Shown: in pieces, positions 18,599 through 26,841 of the stretch
Layout of the letters: the number at the start of each line of letters is the position of its first letter
How positions within the stretch are numbered: the stretch's first letter is position 1
Assembly (NCBI RefSeq): GCF_002929275.1
Contig: NZ_PJIK01000002.1
Span: 125,958-189,957 of the forward strand
DNA from: Arthrobacter sp. ZGTC131
GTDB lineage: Bacteria; Actinomycetota; Actinomycetes; Actinomycetales; Micrococcaceae
Direction: 5' to 3'
Length of the DNA: 64,000 nt
Notes under the pieces: model-generated
Databases searched by the model: none
What the model was told of the DNA's origin: nothing
The model's input: the letters and a program-made list of their open reading frames with translations, nothing else
Translations under genes and position numbers: made by a program

Positions 18599-19750
18599 CT
18601 AGCGGCTGTGGCGCAGTTCGGGCGCCTGCCGCCCGGTGCGGGGAGCCGGCTGCCCGGAGCCTGCTGGCTGCCGGTGGGCTTTGGCGGAATCAGCCGTTTC
18701 CTGGCTGACCGGCAGCTTGGCCAGCACGCCGCGGATCACGCTCTGCGGGGTCTCGCCGGTGCTGGCCGCCTTCCGGTCCAGGATGATCCGGTGCGCCAGC
18801 ACCGATTCGGCCACGGCAACGACGTCGTCCGGCAGGACGAAATCCCTGCCGTCCAGCGCAGCCGTGGCTTTGGCCGCGCGGAGCAGCTGCAACATGGAGC
18901 GCGGGCTGGCGCCGAGGCGGAGCATAGCGCTGTCCCTGGTGGCCCGGCCGACGGCGACCGTGTACTCCTTGACGGACTGAGAGACGAACACCTGCTGGAC
19001 CGTGGCGATCATTGCCGCCACGTCTGCCGAGGTGACCACAGCAGTGACCCGCTCCAAGGGCGAGGTGGCCTGGTGAGTTTCCAGCATCTCGATCTCCGAG
19101 TCCTTATCCGGGTAGCCCATGGAGATCCGGGCCATGAAGCGGTCCCGCTGCGCCTCGGGCAGCGGGTAGGTCCCTTCCATCTCGATGGGGTTCTGGGTGG
19201 CCACCACCATGAACGGCGCGGCGAGCCCGTAGGAGTGTCCGTCCACCGTCACCTGGTGCTCCTCCATGCATTCGAGCAGGGCGGACTGCGTCTTCGCCGA
19301 GGCGCGGTTGATTTCGTCCCCGATTACGATGTTCGCGAACACGGCACCGGGCCGGAACTCGAACTGGCGCGAGGACTGGTTGTAGATGGAGACGCCGGTG
19401 ACGTCCGAGGGGAGCAGGTCAGGGGTGAACTGGATGCGGCTGACGGAACAGTCGATGGTTCGGGCCAGGGTCTTCGCAAGGAGCGTCTTGCCAACGCCGG
19501 GCACGTCTTCGAGGAGCAGATGGCCCTGGGCGAGCAGGACCGTCAGCGCCAGCTTCGCGGCTTCCGCCTTACCATCGATGACGGTATTGATGGCGGTCAG
19601 GATGCGTTCGCTCGCAGCGCGGAACGCCACGGCATCCAACGCAGTCGGCTTGTGGCCGTTGAGCTGGTGACCGCTGTGCGCAGCACCCCCCGCGAAGCCG
19701 TGCCCGCTCTGGAGTACTTCGTTGATCGCGGTGCGTCGGTGCGGTTCCAT
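18599..19750 (-). CDS. MoxR family AAA+ ATPase
   Basis: A 383-residue AAA_3 ATPase. Walker A is EDVPGVGKT (Lys about residue 88), Walker B is IVIGDEINRA, and ATQNPIEMEGTYPLPEAQRDRF is the sensor and arginine-finger region typical of MoxR (split here across two named blocks, ATQNPIEMEG and TYPLPEAQRDRF). A variable N-terminus of 35 residues precedes the domain. I place the start at ATG 19750, which has AAAGG six bases upstream; TTG 19756 is the alternative. First gene of the operon with DUF58 and the transglutaminase protein. Confidence 0.92.
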   Translation of the reverse strand: MEPHRRTAINEVLQSGHGFAGGAAHSGHQLNGHKPTALDAVAFRAASERILTAINTVIDGKAEAAKLALTVLLAQGHLLLEDVPGVGKTLLAKTLARTIDCSVSRIQFTPDLLPSDVTGVSIYNQSSRQFEFRPGAVFANIVIGDEINRASAKTQSALLECMEEHQVTVDGHSYGLAAPFMVVATQNPIEMEGTYPLPEAQRDRFMARISMGYPDKDSEIEMLETHQATSPLERVTAVVTSADVAAMIATVQQVFVSQSVKEYTVAVGRATRDSAMLRLGASPRSMLQLLRAAKATAALDGRDFVLPDDVVAVAESVLAHRIILDRKAASTGETPQSVIRGVLAKLPVSQETADSAKAHRQPAGSGQPAPRTGRQAPELRHSR

Positions 19751-19846
19751 CGGCAACCTTTCAGCCCTGAGTGACGCCCGGAACGGTGCGGCGGAAATCT
19801 GCCGATGCCCGTTGGCGGGCGTTCACATCTTTCCGTACCAGCGTAC

Positions 19847-19955
19847 TAAGATAACTGCCGTGGCTAACAGAGAGTTCCGGGTAATTCTCCGAGCCGTGCA
19901 AGGCCGGCCCGCCGCGCCGTCGGCCGGCGGTCCGCCGGGCCCTGTCCGCCCATGA
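19847..19955 (+). other. Possible leaderless short ORF upstream of tatD
   Basis: TAAGAT at 19847-19852, seven bases, then GTG 19860 opens a frame of 31 codons ending at 19955, 34 bases before tatD. The promoter-like spacing matches the leaderless genes nearby. The peptide is Pro/Arg/Gly-rich, so coding potential is weak and it may be only an untranslated transcript start. Confidence 0.2.
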
Positions 19956-19977
19956 GCGACGGCGGGGCTGCCGCCGC

Positions 19978-19983
19978 TAGGCT
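19978..19983 (+). promoter_or_regulatory. -10 hexamer of a leaderless promoter (tatD)
   Basis: TAGGCT, six bases, ATG 19990. The purine run GGAGGG just before the ATG is too close to act as a ribosome binding site, which also fits leaderless initiation. Confidence 0.5.
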
Positions 19984-19989
19984 GGAGGG

Positions 19990-20877
19990 ATGCGCCATTC
20001 CCTGACCCCCAGCCCCTACCGAGCGCCCGGAACCGACGGGTCCGGCAAGCACGGCTACCCGCCGGCGCCCCAGCCCCTGCCGGTGCCGGTGATGGACAAC
20101 CACACGCACCTCGATTTCCCCGGCGACGACGTTCGCGTGGAGATTGCTGCTGCGCTGGACGCCGCGGAGGCCGTGGGCGTGCGCGGCGCAGTCCAGGTTG
20201 GCTGCGACCTCGAATCGTCCCGGTTCACGGTACGGGCCGTTGATTTGGACGCCCGGCTGCTCGGCGCGGTGGCAATCCACCCCAACGACGCACCCGCCTA
20301 CGCCCAGCGCGGTGAGCTGGAGGCAGCCTTGACCGAAATAGAGGAGCTGGCCGCCCACCCCCGGATCCGCGCCATCGGCGAAACCGGCCTCGACTTCTTC
20401 CGCACCGAGGGCGACGGGCTGGCCCACCAGCGGTACTCCTTCCGTCGGCACATCGACATCGCGAAGCGGCTGGACCTGACCCTTCAGATCCACGACCGCG
20501 ACGCCCACAGCGACGTCGTCCAGGTCCTGCGGGAGGAGGGCACCCCGGAACGGGTGGTGTTCCACTGCTTTTCCGGCGATGAGGACCTCGCCCGGATCTG
20601 CAACAGCGAAGGCTGGTTCATGTCGTTCGCCGGCACCCTCACGTTCAAGAACGCAGCCAACCTCCGTGCGGCGCTGGCCGTGGCGGACCCCGAACTGGTG
20701 CTGGTGGAAACCGACTCCCCGTTCCTGACCCCGCATCCGCACCGCGGCCGGCCCAATGCGAGCTACATGGTTCCCTACACAGTCCGGGCCATGGCCGAAT
20801 TGACAGGGTCTGACCTCGCCGGCCTGTGCACCGCCATCAGCCGCAATACCGTGCGGGCGTACGGATCCTGGGACTGA
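19990..20877 (+). CDS. TatD family metal-dependent hydrolase
   Basis: A 295-residue TIM-barrel hydrolase (3-prime-5-prime DNase-like). After a 34-residue variable N-terminus, the metal ligands appear in MDNHTHLDF (His38, His40), GETGLDFF, QIHDRDAH, VFHCFSGD and VETDSPFL. This is the standard order of the family. In actinobacteria tatD lies just upstream of an rpf gene and ksgA, as here. Confidence 0.92.
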   Translation: MRHSLTPSPYRAPGTDGSGKHGYPPAPQPLPVPVMDNHTHLDFPGDDVRVEIAAALDAAEAVGVRGAVQVGCDLESSRFTVRAVDLDARLLGAVAIHPNDAPAYAQRGELEAALTEIEELAAHPRIRAIGETGLDFFRTEGDGLAHQRYSFRRHIDIAKRLDLTLQIHDRDAHSDVVQVLREEGTPERVVFHCFSGDEDLARICNSEGWFMSFAGTLTFKNAANLRAALAVADPELVLVETDSPFLTPHPHRGRPNASYMVPYTVRAMAELTGSDLAGLCTAISRNTVRAYGSWD

Positions 20878-20937
20878 AGGGTGAGGTGGCCCCCGTCCGG
20901 CGTGCATACCGCGTAGGTAATAATTTTGGTGGCTTTA

Positions 20938-20956
20938 TAACGCTTCGGTTACAGTG
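20938..20956 (+). promoter_or_regulatory. AT-rich upstream region and TAAC/GTTAC motif of the Rpf gene
   Basis: A locally AT-rich stretch (20915-20970) holds ATAAC, six bases, then GTTAC. Motifs built on GTAAC or GTTAC occur upstream of rpf and NlpC/P60 genes in actinobacteria, where MtrA binds. The match is short and its orientation is inverted rather than direct, so this is tentative. Confidence 0.25.
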
Positions 20957-20982
20957 AAAAACTATTAGCCGGGGTCGGGGAA

Positions 20983-21106
20983 GGCCTCCGGATGATGTCA
21001 CTCACTTCTTTCAGGCAGGGCGCCTTCAGATGCCCTGCCATGTGAGTGTGGCGGCGCACATGCCTGCTGCAGGCTTCGGAACGGTCCGGAGCCCACCCTT
21101 AGGGTG
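20983..21106 (+). ncRNA. Structured 5-prime leader of the Rpf gene (candidate cis-regulatory RNA)
   Basis: Nested complementary segments lie between the promoter region and the start codon. GGCCTCCGGA (20983-20992) can pair with TCCGGAGCC (21085-21093) with one bulge. CACTCAC (20999-21005) pairs perfectly with GTGAGTG (21042-21048). GGCAGGGC (21014-21021) pairs perfectly with GCCCTGCC (21032-21039). Two small hairpins follow (21062-21074, 21094-21106). Actinobacterial rpf genes are often under the c-di-AMP ydaO riboswitch, but I do not find its conserved core here. Confidence 0.45.
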
Positions 21107-21170
21107 ACTGCCTCAGGTGCCTCTGTGCGTTTTTCCCCGTGCCCGGACAGCTCAACAGTTACGGGCAATC

Positions 21171-22334
21171 GTGGTCAACTTCTTCAAGTCGGACGGCAAG
21201 TTTAGTTTCGTCAAGGTCGGCACCCAGCTTGTTGTGCTCTCGGCACTCGTGCTCGGGCTCGTCGCCTTTGTGGGCAACAACAAGACAGTCACCCTGAATG
21301 TCGACGGCAAAGTGAGCTCCGTCCAGACGTTCGGCGGAACAGTGGGCCAAGTGGTCAAGAGCGCCAAGGTTGAGCTGCAGGCCGCCGACCGCGTCACGCC
21401 CTCGGTGGAGGCCCACGTTGAGAACGGCTCCGTCATCAACGTGAACCTGGCCAAGGCCGTGAAGGTGAGCCTGGACGGGGCGGAGAAGACCGTCAGCACC
21501 ACGGCCCAGGACGTGGGCGGGCTCGTGACGCAGCTTGGCGTCGCCAGCGCTTCCGAGCTTTCCGTGCCGAAGGACGCCCGGCTGGCCGTCGATGGATCGT
21601 TCGTGGCGATCTCGACACCCAAGACCGTGAGCATTCTCGCCGACGGCAAGGCCGCCAAAACCACCACCACTGCCCGCAACGTCGGAGAGGTCCTCAAGGA
21701 CGCCGGGGTCAAGCTGGGCGCGGCCGACCGGACCTCGCAGCCGGCGAACGCGCCGGTGGTCAACAACATGGTGATCAAGGTTTCCCGTGTTGTGACCGGC
21801 AAGACCGCAACCACCACTGAGGAAGTCCGGTACGAGACGCTGTCCACGGACAGTGACCAGATGCCCAAGGGCGAGGAAAAGGTCACCCAGGCCGGCGTCC
21901 CGGGTTCGGTGACCAAGACGTACAAGCTGGTGCTCGTTGATGGCCGCGAAGCCTCCCGAACGCTGGTCTCGACGAAGACCACGCGGGAACCGGTCACCGA
22001 GAAGATCACCGTGGGCACCAATGAAGCGCCGAAGGAAGAGCCGAAGGAAGCCGCGGCAGCGAACACCGGAGCAGCGGCCCCCGCCATGATGAACGTGGCC
22101 ATGTGGGACAAGATCGCGCAGTGCGAATCGACCGGGAACTGGTCCATCAACAACGGCAACGGCTACTACGGCGGCCTGCAGTTCGACATCCAGACCTGGA
22201 TCGGCGCCGGCGGCGGAGCTTACGCCCCCAACGCCAGCCTTGCCACGAAGGCACAGCAGATCGACATTGCCAACCGGGTCTATGCAGAGCGCGGCCTTCA
22301 GCCGTGGGGCTGCGGCTGGGCCGCAAGCAGCTAG
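21171..22334 (+). CDS. Resuscitation-promoting factor with DUF348 and G5 domains (RpfB-like)
   Basis: A 387-residue secreted muralytic enzyme that cleaves peptidoglycan and promotes regrowth of resting cells. One N-terminal membrane or signal segment (about 12-34) is followed by three DUF348 repeats (about 38-200), a G5 domain (about 205-285), an Ala/Glu-rich linker and the C-terminal transglycosylase-like Rpf domain (about 310-387). The catalytic glutamate is in KIAQCESTGNWSINNGNGYYG. The frame opens earlier, but GTG 21171 sits directly before the membrane segment. No strong ribosome binding site is seen. Confidence 0.92.
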   Translation: MVNFFKSDGKFSFVKVGTQLVVLSALVLGLVAFVGNNKTVTLNVDGKVSSVQTFGGTVGQVVKSAKVELQAADRVTPSVEAHVENGSVINVNLAKAVKVSLDGAEKTVSTTAQDVGGLVTQLGVASASELSVPKDARLAVDGSFVAISTPKTVSILADGKAAKTTTTARNVGEVLKDAGVKLGAADRTSQPANAPVVNNMVIKVSRVVTGKTATTTEEVRYETLSTDSDQMPKGEEKVTQAGVPGSVTKTYKLVLVDGREASRTLVSTKTTREPVTEKITVGTNEAPKEEPKEAAAANTGAAAPAMMNVAMWDKIAQCESTGNWSINNGNGYYGGLQFDIQTWIGAGGGAYAPNASLATKAQQIDIANRVYAERGLQPWGCGWAASS

Positions 22335-22386
22335 CCACTAACACCAAAGCCGCGCCGCGGCAGCTGACCACAGCTGCGGAGCCGCG

Positions 22387-22421
22387 AATGGCCGGGTCCG
22401 GAACCTCCGGGCCCGGCCATT
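22387..22421 (+). terminator. Terminator hairpin after the Rpf gene
   Basis: A 15-bp stem with one G-T pair (22387-22401 with 22407-22421) and a 5-base loop, 52 bases after the stop. No T-run. Confidence 0.65.
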
Positions 22422-22482
22422 GCCGTGCCGCCGGGCGGTTCCCGCAGTGTCTGCCGTTGCCAACCGGTGGCGCCCGCCGGGA

Positions 22483-22488
22483 TAGGAT
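22483..22488 (+). promoter_or_regulatory. -10 hexamer of a leaderless promoter (ksgA)
   Basis: TAGGAT, six bases, GTG 22495. Confidence 0.5.
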
Positions 22489-22494
22489 ACCTAG

Positions 22495-23382
22495 GTGACT
22501 GACCCGACTCCCTCCACCTCCGGTACTGCGCCAGCCCCACTGTTTGGCGCCTCTGATATCCGCAGGCTGGCCGAGGAAATCGGCGTCCGCCCCACCAAGA
22601 CCCTGGGCCAGAACTTCGTCATCGACGGCAACACCATCCGCCGGATCGTGGCTGCGGCCGGCATCGGCGCCGACGAAACCGTCCTCGAGATCGGCCCCGG
22701 CCTCGGTTCCCTCACGCTCGGCCTGCTGGACGCCGCGAAGTCCGTTGTCGCCGTCGAGATTGATCCCGTCTTGGCGGCCAAGCTGCCGGAAACTGTCCGG
22801 CAGTGGCGGCCCGACGCCGCGGCGGAGTTCCACCTGGTGCGCGCCGACGCCATGAAAGTGATGGAGCTGCCCGCCGAGCCAACCGCGCTCGTGGCAAACC
22901 TGCCCTATAACGTGGCTGTGCCCGTGGTCCTCCACCTCCTGCAGCACTTCCCGTCCATCCGGCACGGCCTGGTGATGGTGCAGGATGAAGTGGCGGACCG
23001 GCTCGCCGCCGGCCCCGGCTCCAAGATCTACGGCGTGCCCTCCGTCAAGGCCGCGTGGTACAGCAGCATGCGCAAGGCCGGGGTCATCGGAATGAACGTG
23101 TTCTGGCCGGCACCCAAGATCCAGTCCGGACTGGTGGCTTTTACGCGCCGCGAGCCGCCGGTCACCACGGCCAGCCGCGAGCAGGTTTTCGCCGTGATCG
23201 ACGCCGCCTTTGCCCAGCGCCGGAAGACGCTCCGCGCCGCACTCGCAGGATGGGCGGGGAGCGCTGCCGAAGCGGAGCGCTGCCTCGTCGCGGCGGGCGT
23301 GGACCCCACCGCGCGCGGCGAGGTCATCGACATCACCGCGTTCGCCCGGATCGCCGAAGCCCGGCCCGCCGCAGGCGCCTGA
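22495..23382 (+). CDS. rsmA: 16S rRNA (adenine(1518)-N(6)/adenine(1519)-N(6))-dimethyltransferase
   Basis: A 295-residue KsgA methyltransferase that dimethylates two adjacent adenosines in helix 45 of 16S rRNA. It carries [10 protein letters not shown], the SAM site [10 protein letters not shown], the acidic loop [11 protein letters not shown] and the catalytic [10 protein letters not shown] motif, then the C-terminal helical domain with [12 protein letters not shown]. Start GTG 22495 fits a leaderless promoter. It sits between rpf and ispE as in many actinobacteria. Confidence 0.96.
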   Translation: MTDPTPSTSGTAPAPLFGASDIRRLAEEIGVRPTKTLGQNFVIDGNTIRRIVAAAGIGADETVLEIGPGLGSLTLGLLDAAKSVVAVEIDPVLAAKLPETVRQWRPDAAAEFHLVRADAMKVMELPAEPTALVANLPYNVAVPVVLHLLQHFPSIRHGLVMVQDEVADRLAAGPGSKIYGVPSVKAAWYSSMRKAGVIGMNVFWPAPKIQSGLVAFTRREPPVTTASREQVFAVIDAAFAQRRKTLRAALAGWAGSAAEAERCLVAAGVDPTARGEVIDITAFARIAEARPAAGA

Positions 23383-23430
23383 TGCGGCGGAGCCGGACGG
23401 CGGCAACAGTGTCCCCGGACGACGCCGCGC

Positions 23431-23456
23431 TGCCGGGCCTTTCTTGGAGCCCGGCA
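23431..23456 (+). terminator. Hairpin between ksgA and ispE
   Basis: An 8-bp perfect stem (TGCCGGGC with GCCCGGCA) around a 10-base loop, ending 11 bases before the ispE -10 hexamer. Confidence 0.45.
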
Positions 23457-23467
23457 CCACCATGCCC

Positions 23468-23473
23468 TAGCTT
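23468..23473 (+). promoter_or_regulatory. -10 hexamer of a leaderless promoter (ispE)
   Basis: TAGCTT, six bases, ATG 23480. Confidence 0.5.
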
Positions 23474-23479
23474 GGACTC

Positions 23480-24442
23480 ATGAACGCAGTGAGAGGGCGC
23501 TTTGCGGCAAGGACCGTCCGGGTCAAGGCTCCGGGCAAAGTGAACGTCTCACTGGATGTAGGACCTTTGCGTCCGGACGGCTACCATTCCGTGGCCAGCG
23601 TGTACCTGGCCGTCTCCTTGTATGAGGAAGTGGCCGCCACCAGCACGGCGGGCGACGGCATCACTGTCAGTATCAGTCCCGCCAGCACGCTGGACCTCGA
23701 CGGCGTGGACATTCCGCTGGACGAGCGGAACCTGGCCTACAAGGCGGCCGCCATCATGGCTGACGTTTCGGAACACTCCACCGGCGTGCATCTGGAAATC
23801 ACCAAGCGGGTGCCGGTGGCCGGCGGCATGGGCGGGGGATCGGCGGACGCCGCCGCCACACTCCTGGCCTGCGACGCACTATGGAACAGCGGCCTGTCCC
23901 GGGACGAACTGGCCCACCTCGCCGCCGAGCTGGGTGCGGACGTGCCGTTTGCGCTGCTGGGCGGCACGGCAGTGGGGCTGGGCGTGGGCGATGACCTGTC
24001 GCCGGCCCTGGCCAAGGCGCAGATGGACTGGGTCCTGGTCACCGCCGAGTTTGGCCTCCCGACCCCCGAGGTGTTCCGGACGCTGGACAGGCTGCGCGAT
24101 GCCGAGGGAATTGACGTTGCGGAGCCCACGGCGGTGGACCCGCAGATCCTGCAGGCACTCCGGAGCGGCGACGCCGACGCCCTGAGCCGCGTGCTCGTCA
24201 ACGACCTTCAACGGGCTTCCATCGAGCTGGCCCCGAGCCTCCGGGACACCCTGGGCCTTGGCGAGTCATCCGGAGCCATTGCCGGGATCGTGTCCGGCTC
24301 TGGCCCCACCGTTGCCCTGCTGGCCCACAGCCCCGAGGCCGCGGAGGGACTTGCCGAGGAGCTGCAGCACAAGGGCCTCAGCGCCATTGCCGTCCATGGC
24401 CCGGTGCCCGGCGCCCGCATCATCTCCGATACCCTCCTTTAA
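23480..24442 (+). CDS. ispE: 4-(cytidine 5'-diphospho)-2-C-methyl-D-erythritol kinase
   Basis: A 320-residue GHMP kinase that phosphorylates CDP-methylerythritol in the non-mevalonate isoprenoid pathway. The N-terminal block VKAPGKVNVSLDVGPLRPDG and the ATP loop PVAGGMGGGSADAAA (near residue 115) are diagnostic, and the third motif IVSGSGPTVALL lies near the C-terminus. Usual length. The ABC-F gene follows after 49 bases and may be read through from here. Confidence 0.95.
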   Translation: MNAVRGRFAARTVRVKAPGKVNVSLDVGPLRPDGYHSVASVYLAVSLYEEVAATSTAGDGITVSISPASTLDLDGVDIPLDERNLAYKAAAIMADVSEHSTGVHLEITKRVPVAGGMGGGSADAAATLLACDALWNSGLSRDELAHLAAELGADVPFALLGGTAVGLGVGDDLSPALAKAQMDWVLVTAEFGLPTPEVFRTLDRLRDAEGIDVAEPTAVDPQILQALRSGDADALSRVLVNDLQRASIELAPSLRDTLGLGESSGAIAGIVSGSGPTVALLAHSPEAAEGLAEELQHKGLSAIAVHGPVPGARIISDTLL

Positions 24443-24491
24443 TACCCTTTCACGTTTCAGATTCCCCGTTTGCAGAAGAAAGCAGTTCCCC

Positions 24492-26321
24492 GTGGCACAC
24501 CTGCTCGGCGGCGAGAACCTCTCGGTCTCGTACGCAACCCGCACCGTTCTCGATGGCATGACCCTCGGACTCGAAGAGGGCGACCGGATCGGCATGGTGG
24601 GCCGGAACGGCGACGGCAAGTCCACGCTGATGCGCCTGCTTGCACTGCGGTCCACCCCTGATTCCGGCCGGGTCACCAAGCGCGGGGACGTCAACATCGG
24701 TTACCTGGATCAAAGCGACGTGCTCGACGGCGATCTGACCGTCGGCGCCGCAATCGTCGGTGACCAGGCCGACTATGAATGGGCCCGCAATCCCCAGATC
24801 CGCGAAGTCATGGGCGGGCTCGTGTCCGATGTGGACTGGCACGCCAACGTGCATGCCCTGTCCGGCGGCCAGAAACGCCGTGTTGCGCTGGCGAAGCTCC
24901 TCATCGAAGACCACGACGTCATCATGCTCGATGAGCCCACCAACCACCTTGACGTCGAAGGCGTCGCGTGGCTGTCCCGGCACCTCAAGACCCGCTGGCG
25001 CGCCAACCAGGGCGCCTTCCTCGTGGTCACCCACGACCGCTGGTTCCTCGACGAAGTCTGCACCAAGACGTGGGAAATCCACGACGGCATCATGGACCCG
25101 TTCGACGGCGGCTACGCAGCCTACGTGCTGGCCCGCGCCGAGCGCGACCGCTCCGCATCCGTGGTGGAAAGCAAGCGTCAGCAGCTCGTGAAGAAGGAAC
25201 TGGCCTGGCTGCGCCGCGGCGCCCCCGCCCGCACTGCCAAACCAAAATTCCGGATCGAGGCCGCGAATGCCCTGATCGCCGACGTTCCCGAGCCGCGAGA
25301 TTCGACAGCCCTGAGCAAGATGGCCACCGCTCGCCTGGGCAAGGACGTCCTGGACCTGGAAAACGTGTCACTGGATTTCCTGGGCGGCGACGCCGGCCAG
25401 AAGCTGTTCGACAACATCACCCTCCGGCTCGCCCCGGGTGAGCGGCTGGGGCTCGTGGGCGTCAACGGCGCCGGCAAGACCACCCTGCTGAAACTGCTCA
25501 ACGGCGAAATCACGCCGACGTCGGGCAAGGTCAAGCGCGGCAAGACCGTGGTCACCGCTGTGCTCACCCAGGAGGTCAAGGAGCTCGACGACGTCTCGGA
25601 CCTGCGCGTGATCGAAGTGATCGAGCGCGAAAAGCGCTCCTTCAACGTCGGGGGCAAGGAATTTACCGCCGGACAACTGGTGGAGCAGCTCGGCTTCACG
25701 AACGAAAAGCAGTGGACGCCCGTCCGCGACCTCTCCGGCGGTGAGCGGCGCCGGCTGCAGCTGCTGCGCCTGCTGGTGGGCGAGCCCAACGTGCTGATGC
25801 TCGACGAACCGACCAACGACCTCGACACCGACACCCTCGCCGCCGTCGAAGATGTGCTCGACGGCTGGCCGGGCACCCTGGTGGTGGTCAGCCACGACCG
25901 CTACCTGCTCGAGCGCGTCACGGACCACCAGATGGCCCTGCTCGGCGACGGCAAGATCCGCGCCCTGCCTCGCGGCGTGGACCAGTACCTCGAACTCCGC
26001 GAATCCGCCCTGGCCGGTTCCACGGTCACCGGCGGCGGAAACCCGGTGACCTCCGCCAGCTCCGGCCCGGCACAGGCCGTATCCGGAGCGACCGAAGCGG
26101 AGAAGCGCGACGCCCGCAAGGCCAAGAACCGCATCGAGCGGCAACTCGGCAAGATCACCCAGCAAGAAGAAAAAATCCACGCCCGCATGACCACGGCCTC
26201 CGCCGACCCGTCCGCAGTCGGTGAGCTCGCCGAGCTCAACAAGAAGCTCAAAGACCTCGCCGGCGACCGCGAAGCCTTGGAGCTCGAATGGCTGGAGGCC
26301 CTCGAAGTTCTCGGCGAGTAA
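24492..26321 (+). CDS. ABC-F family ATP-binding protein (Uup-like)
   Basis: A 609-residue soluble protein with two ABC domains and no membrane segment. Domain 1 has Walker A GRNGDGKS, signature LSGGQKRR and Walker B DEPTNHLD; domain 2 has GVNGAGKT, LSGGERRR and DEPTNDLD. A charged inter-domain linker (about 205-275) and a C-terminal coiled coil (about 535-605, rich in Lys/Glu) place it with Uup-type translation factors that act on the ribosome. The frame is open upstream into ispE; GTG 24492 gives the conserved start MAHLLGGENLSVSY. Confidence 0.92.
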   Translation: MAHLLGGENLSVSYATRTVLDGMTLGLEEGDRIGMVGRNGDGKSTLMRLLALRSTPDSGRVTKRGDVNIGYLDQSDVLDGDLTVGAAIVGDQADYEWARNPQIREVMGGLVSDVDWHANVHALSGGQKRRVALAKLLIEDHDVIMLDEPTNHLDVEGVAWLSRHLKTRWRANQGAFLVVTHDRWFLDEVCTKTWEIHDGIMDPFDGGYAAYVLARAERDRSASVVESKRQQLVKKELAWLRRGAPARTAKPKFRIEAANALIADVPEPRDSTALSKMATARLGKDVLDLENVSLDFLGGDAGQKLFDNITLRLAPGERLGLVGVNGAGKTTLLKLLNGEITPTSGKVKRGKTVVTAVLTQEVKELDDVSDLRVIEVIEREKRSFNVGGKEFTAGQLVEQLGFTNEKQWTPVRDLSGGERRRLQLLRLLVGEPNVLMLDEPTNDLDTDTLAAVEDVLDGWPGTLVVVSHDRYLLERVTDHQMALLGDGKIRALPRGVDQYLELRESALAGSTVTGGGNPVTSASSGPAQAVSGATEAEKRDARKAKNRIERQLGKITQQEEKIHARMTTASADPSAVGELAELNKKLKDLAGDREALELEWLEALEVLGE

Positions 26322-26357
26322 GCGTCGCGCCGGCGGGACTGGTTGGGTGCCGGAACC

Positions 26358-26823
26358 GGCCCTTCCGCGTCGCTTAGCGCGTAGGTCCCTTCCCAACACT
26401 CGCAAGCTCGCGTCGGGGCCCTCGGGACGACGCTTTACAGGGCAAAAGGGAGGCTCCGGTCGCCGGGCGACCTCCGCGCTCCGATGTGCTGCGATGCGCT
26501 CCTTTCGGAAGGACCGCCTCCGGCGCGGGAAGTCACCTTTCCGCTGTGGAACAGTGCGCGTCCCGGAACGGAACTATCGCAGTAGGGGCGCGGTGAGTCA
26601 CGTCATCGCTGTGGAACAGTGGGCATTCCGGAACGGAACTTCCGCAATAGCGGTGGGGGGACCTTCGCGTAGGAGCGCATCGCGGCGCATCGGGCTCCGA
26701 AGGTCGCTCAGCGACCGTAGGGGCCCATTTGCGTCGTGTCTAAGCGACGGCGAAGGGCCGTTGCACCGCGGACGTGACCACGGTGGACGGCGAAGGGCCG
26801 TTGCGCCGCGTAGGTGACCACAG
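26358..26823. repeat. Non-coding imperfect inverted-repeat element with internal direct repeats
   Basis: The 520-bp gap between the convergent ABC-F and TetR genes holds no gene I can support. Arms 26467-26515 and 26659-26707 are complementary at 37 of 49 positions, with patchy pairing further out (26358-26379 with 26740-26759). In the loop, a 43-bp segment is present twice (26543-26585 and 26608-26650, 37 of 43 identical). A 38-bp segment is repeated in tandem at 40-bp spacing (26746-26783 and 26786-26823, 34 of 38 identical). It may be a degenerate mobile element or a folded RNA. Confidence 0.7.
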
Positions 26824-26841
26824 GCGGCGTTGACCGGAAGG

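Noticed and set aside
20983-21106. A ydaO-type c-di-AMP riboswitch upstream of the Rpf gene
   Set aside because: The location is right, but I could not find the conserved riboswitch core segments, so I list only an unassigned structured leader.
26221-26817. A coding frame of about 200 codons through the inverted-repeat region
   Set aside because: It begins inside the ABC-F gene in another frame, is very Arg/Ser-rich, and crosses diverged repeats without preserving any reading frame.
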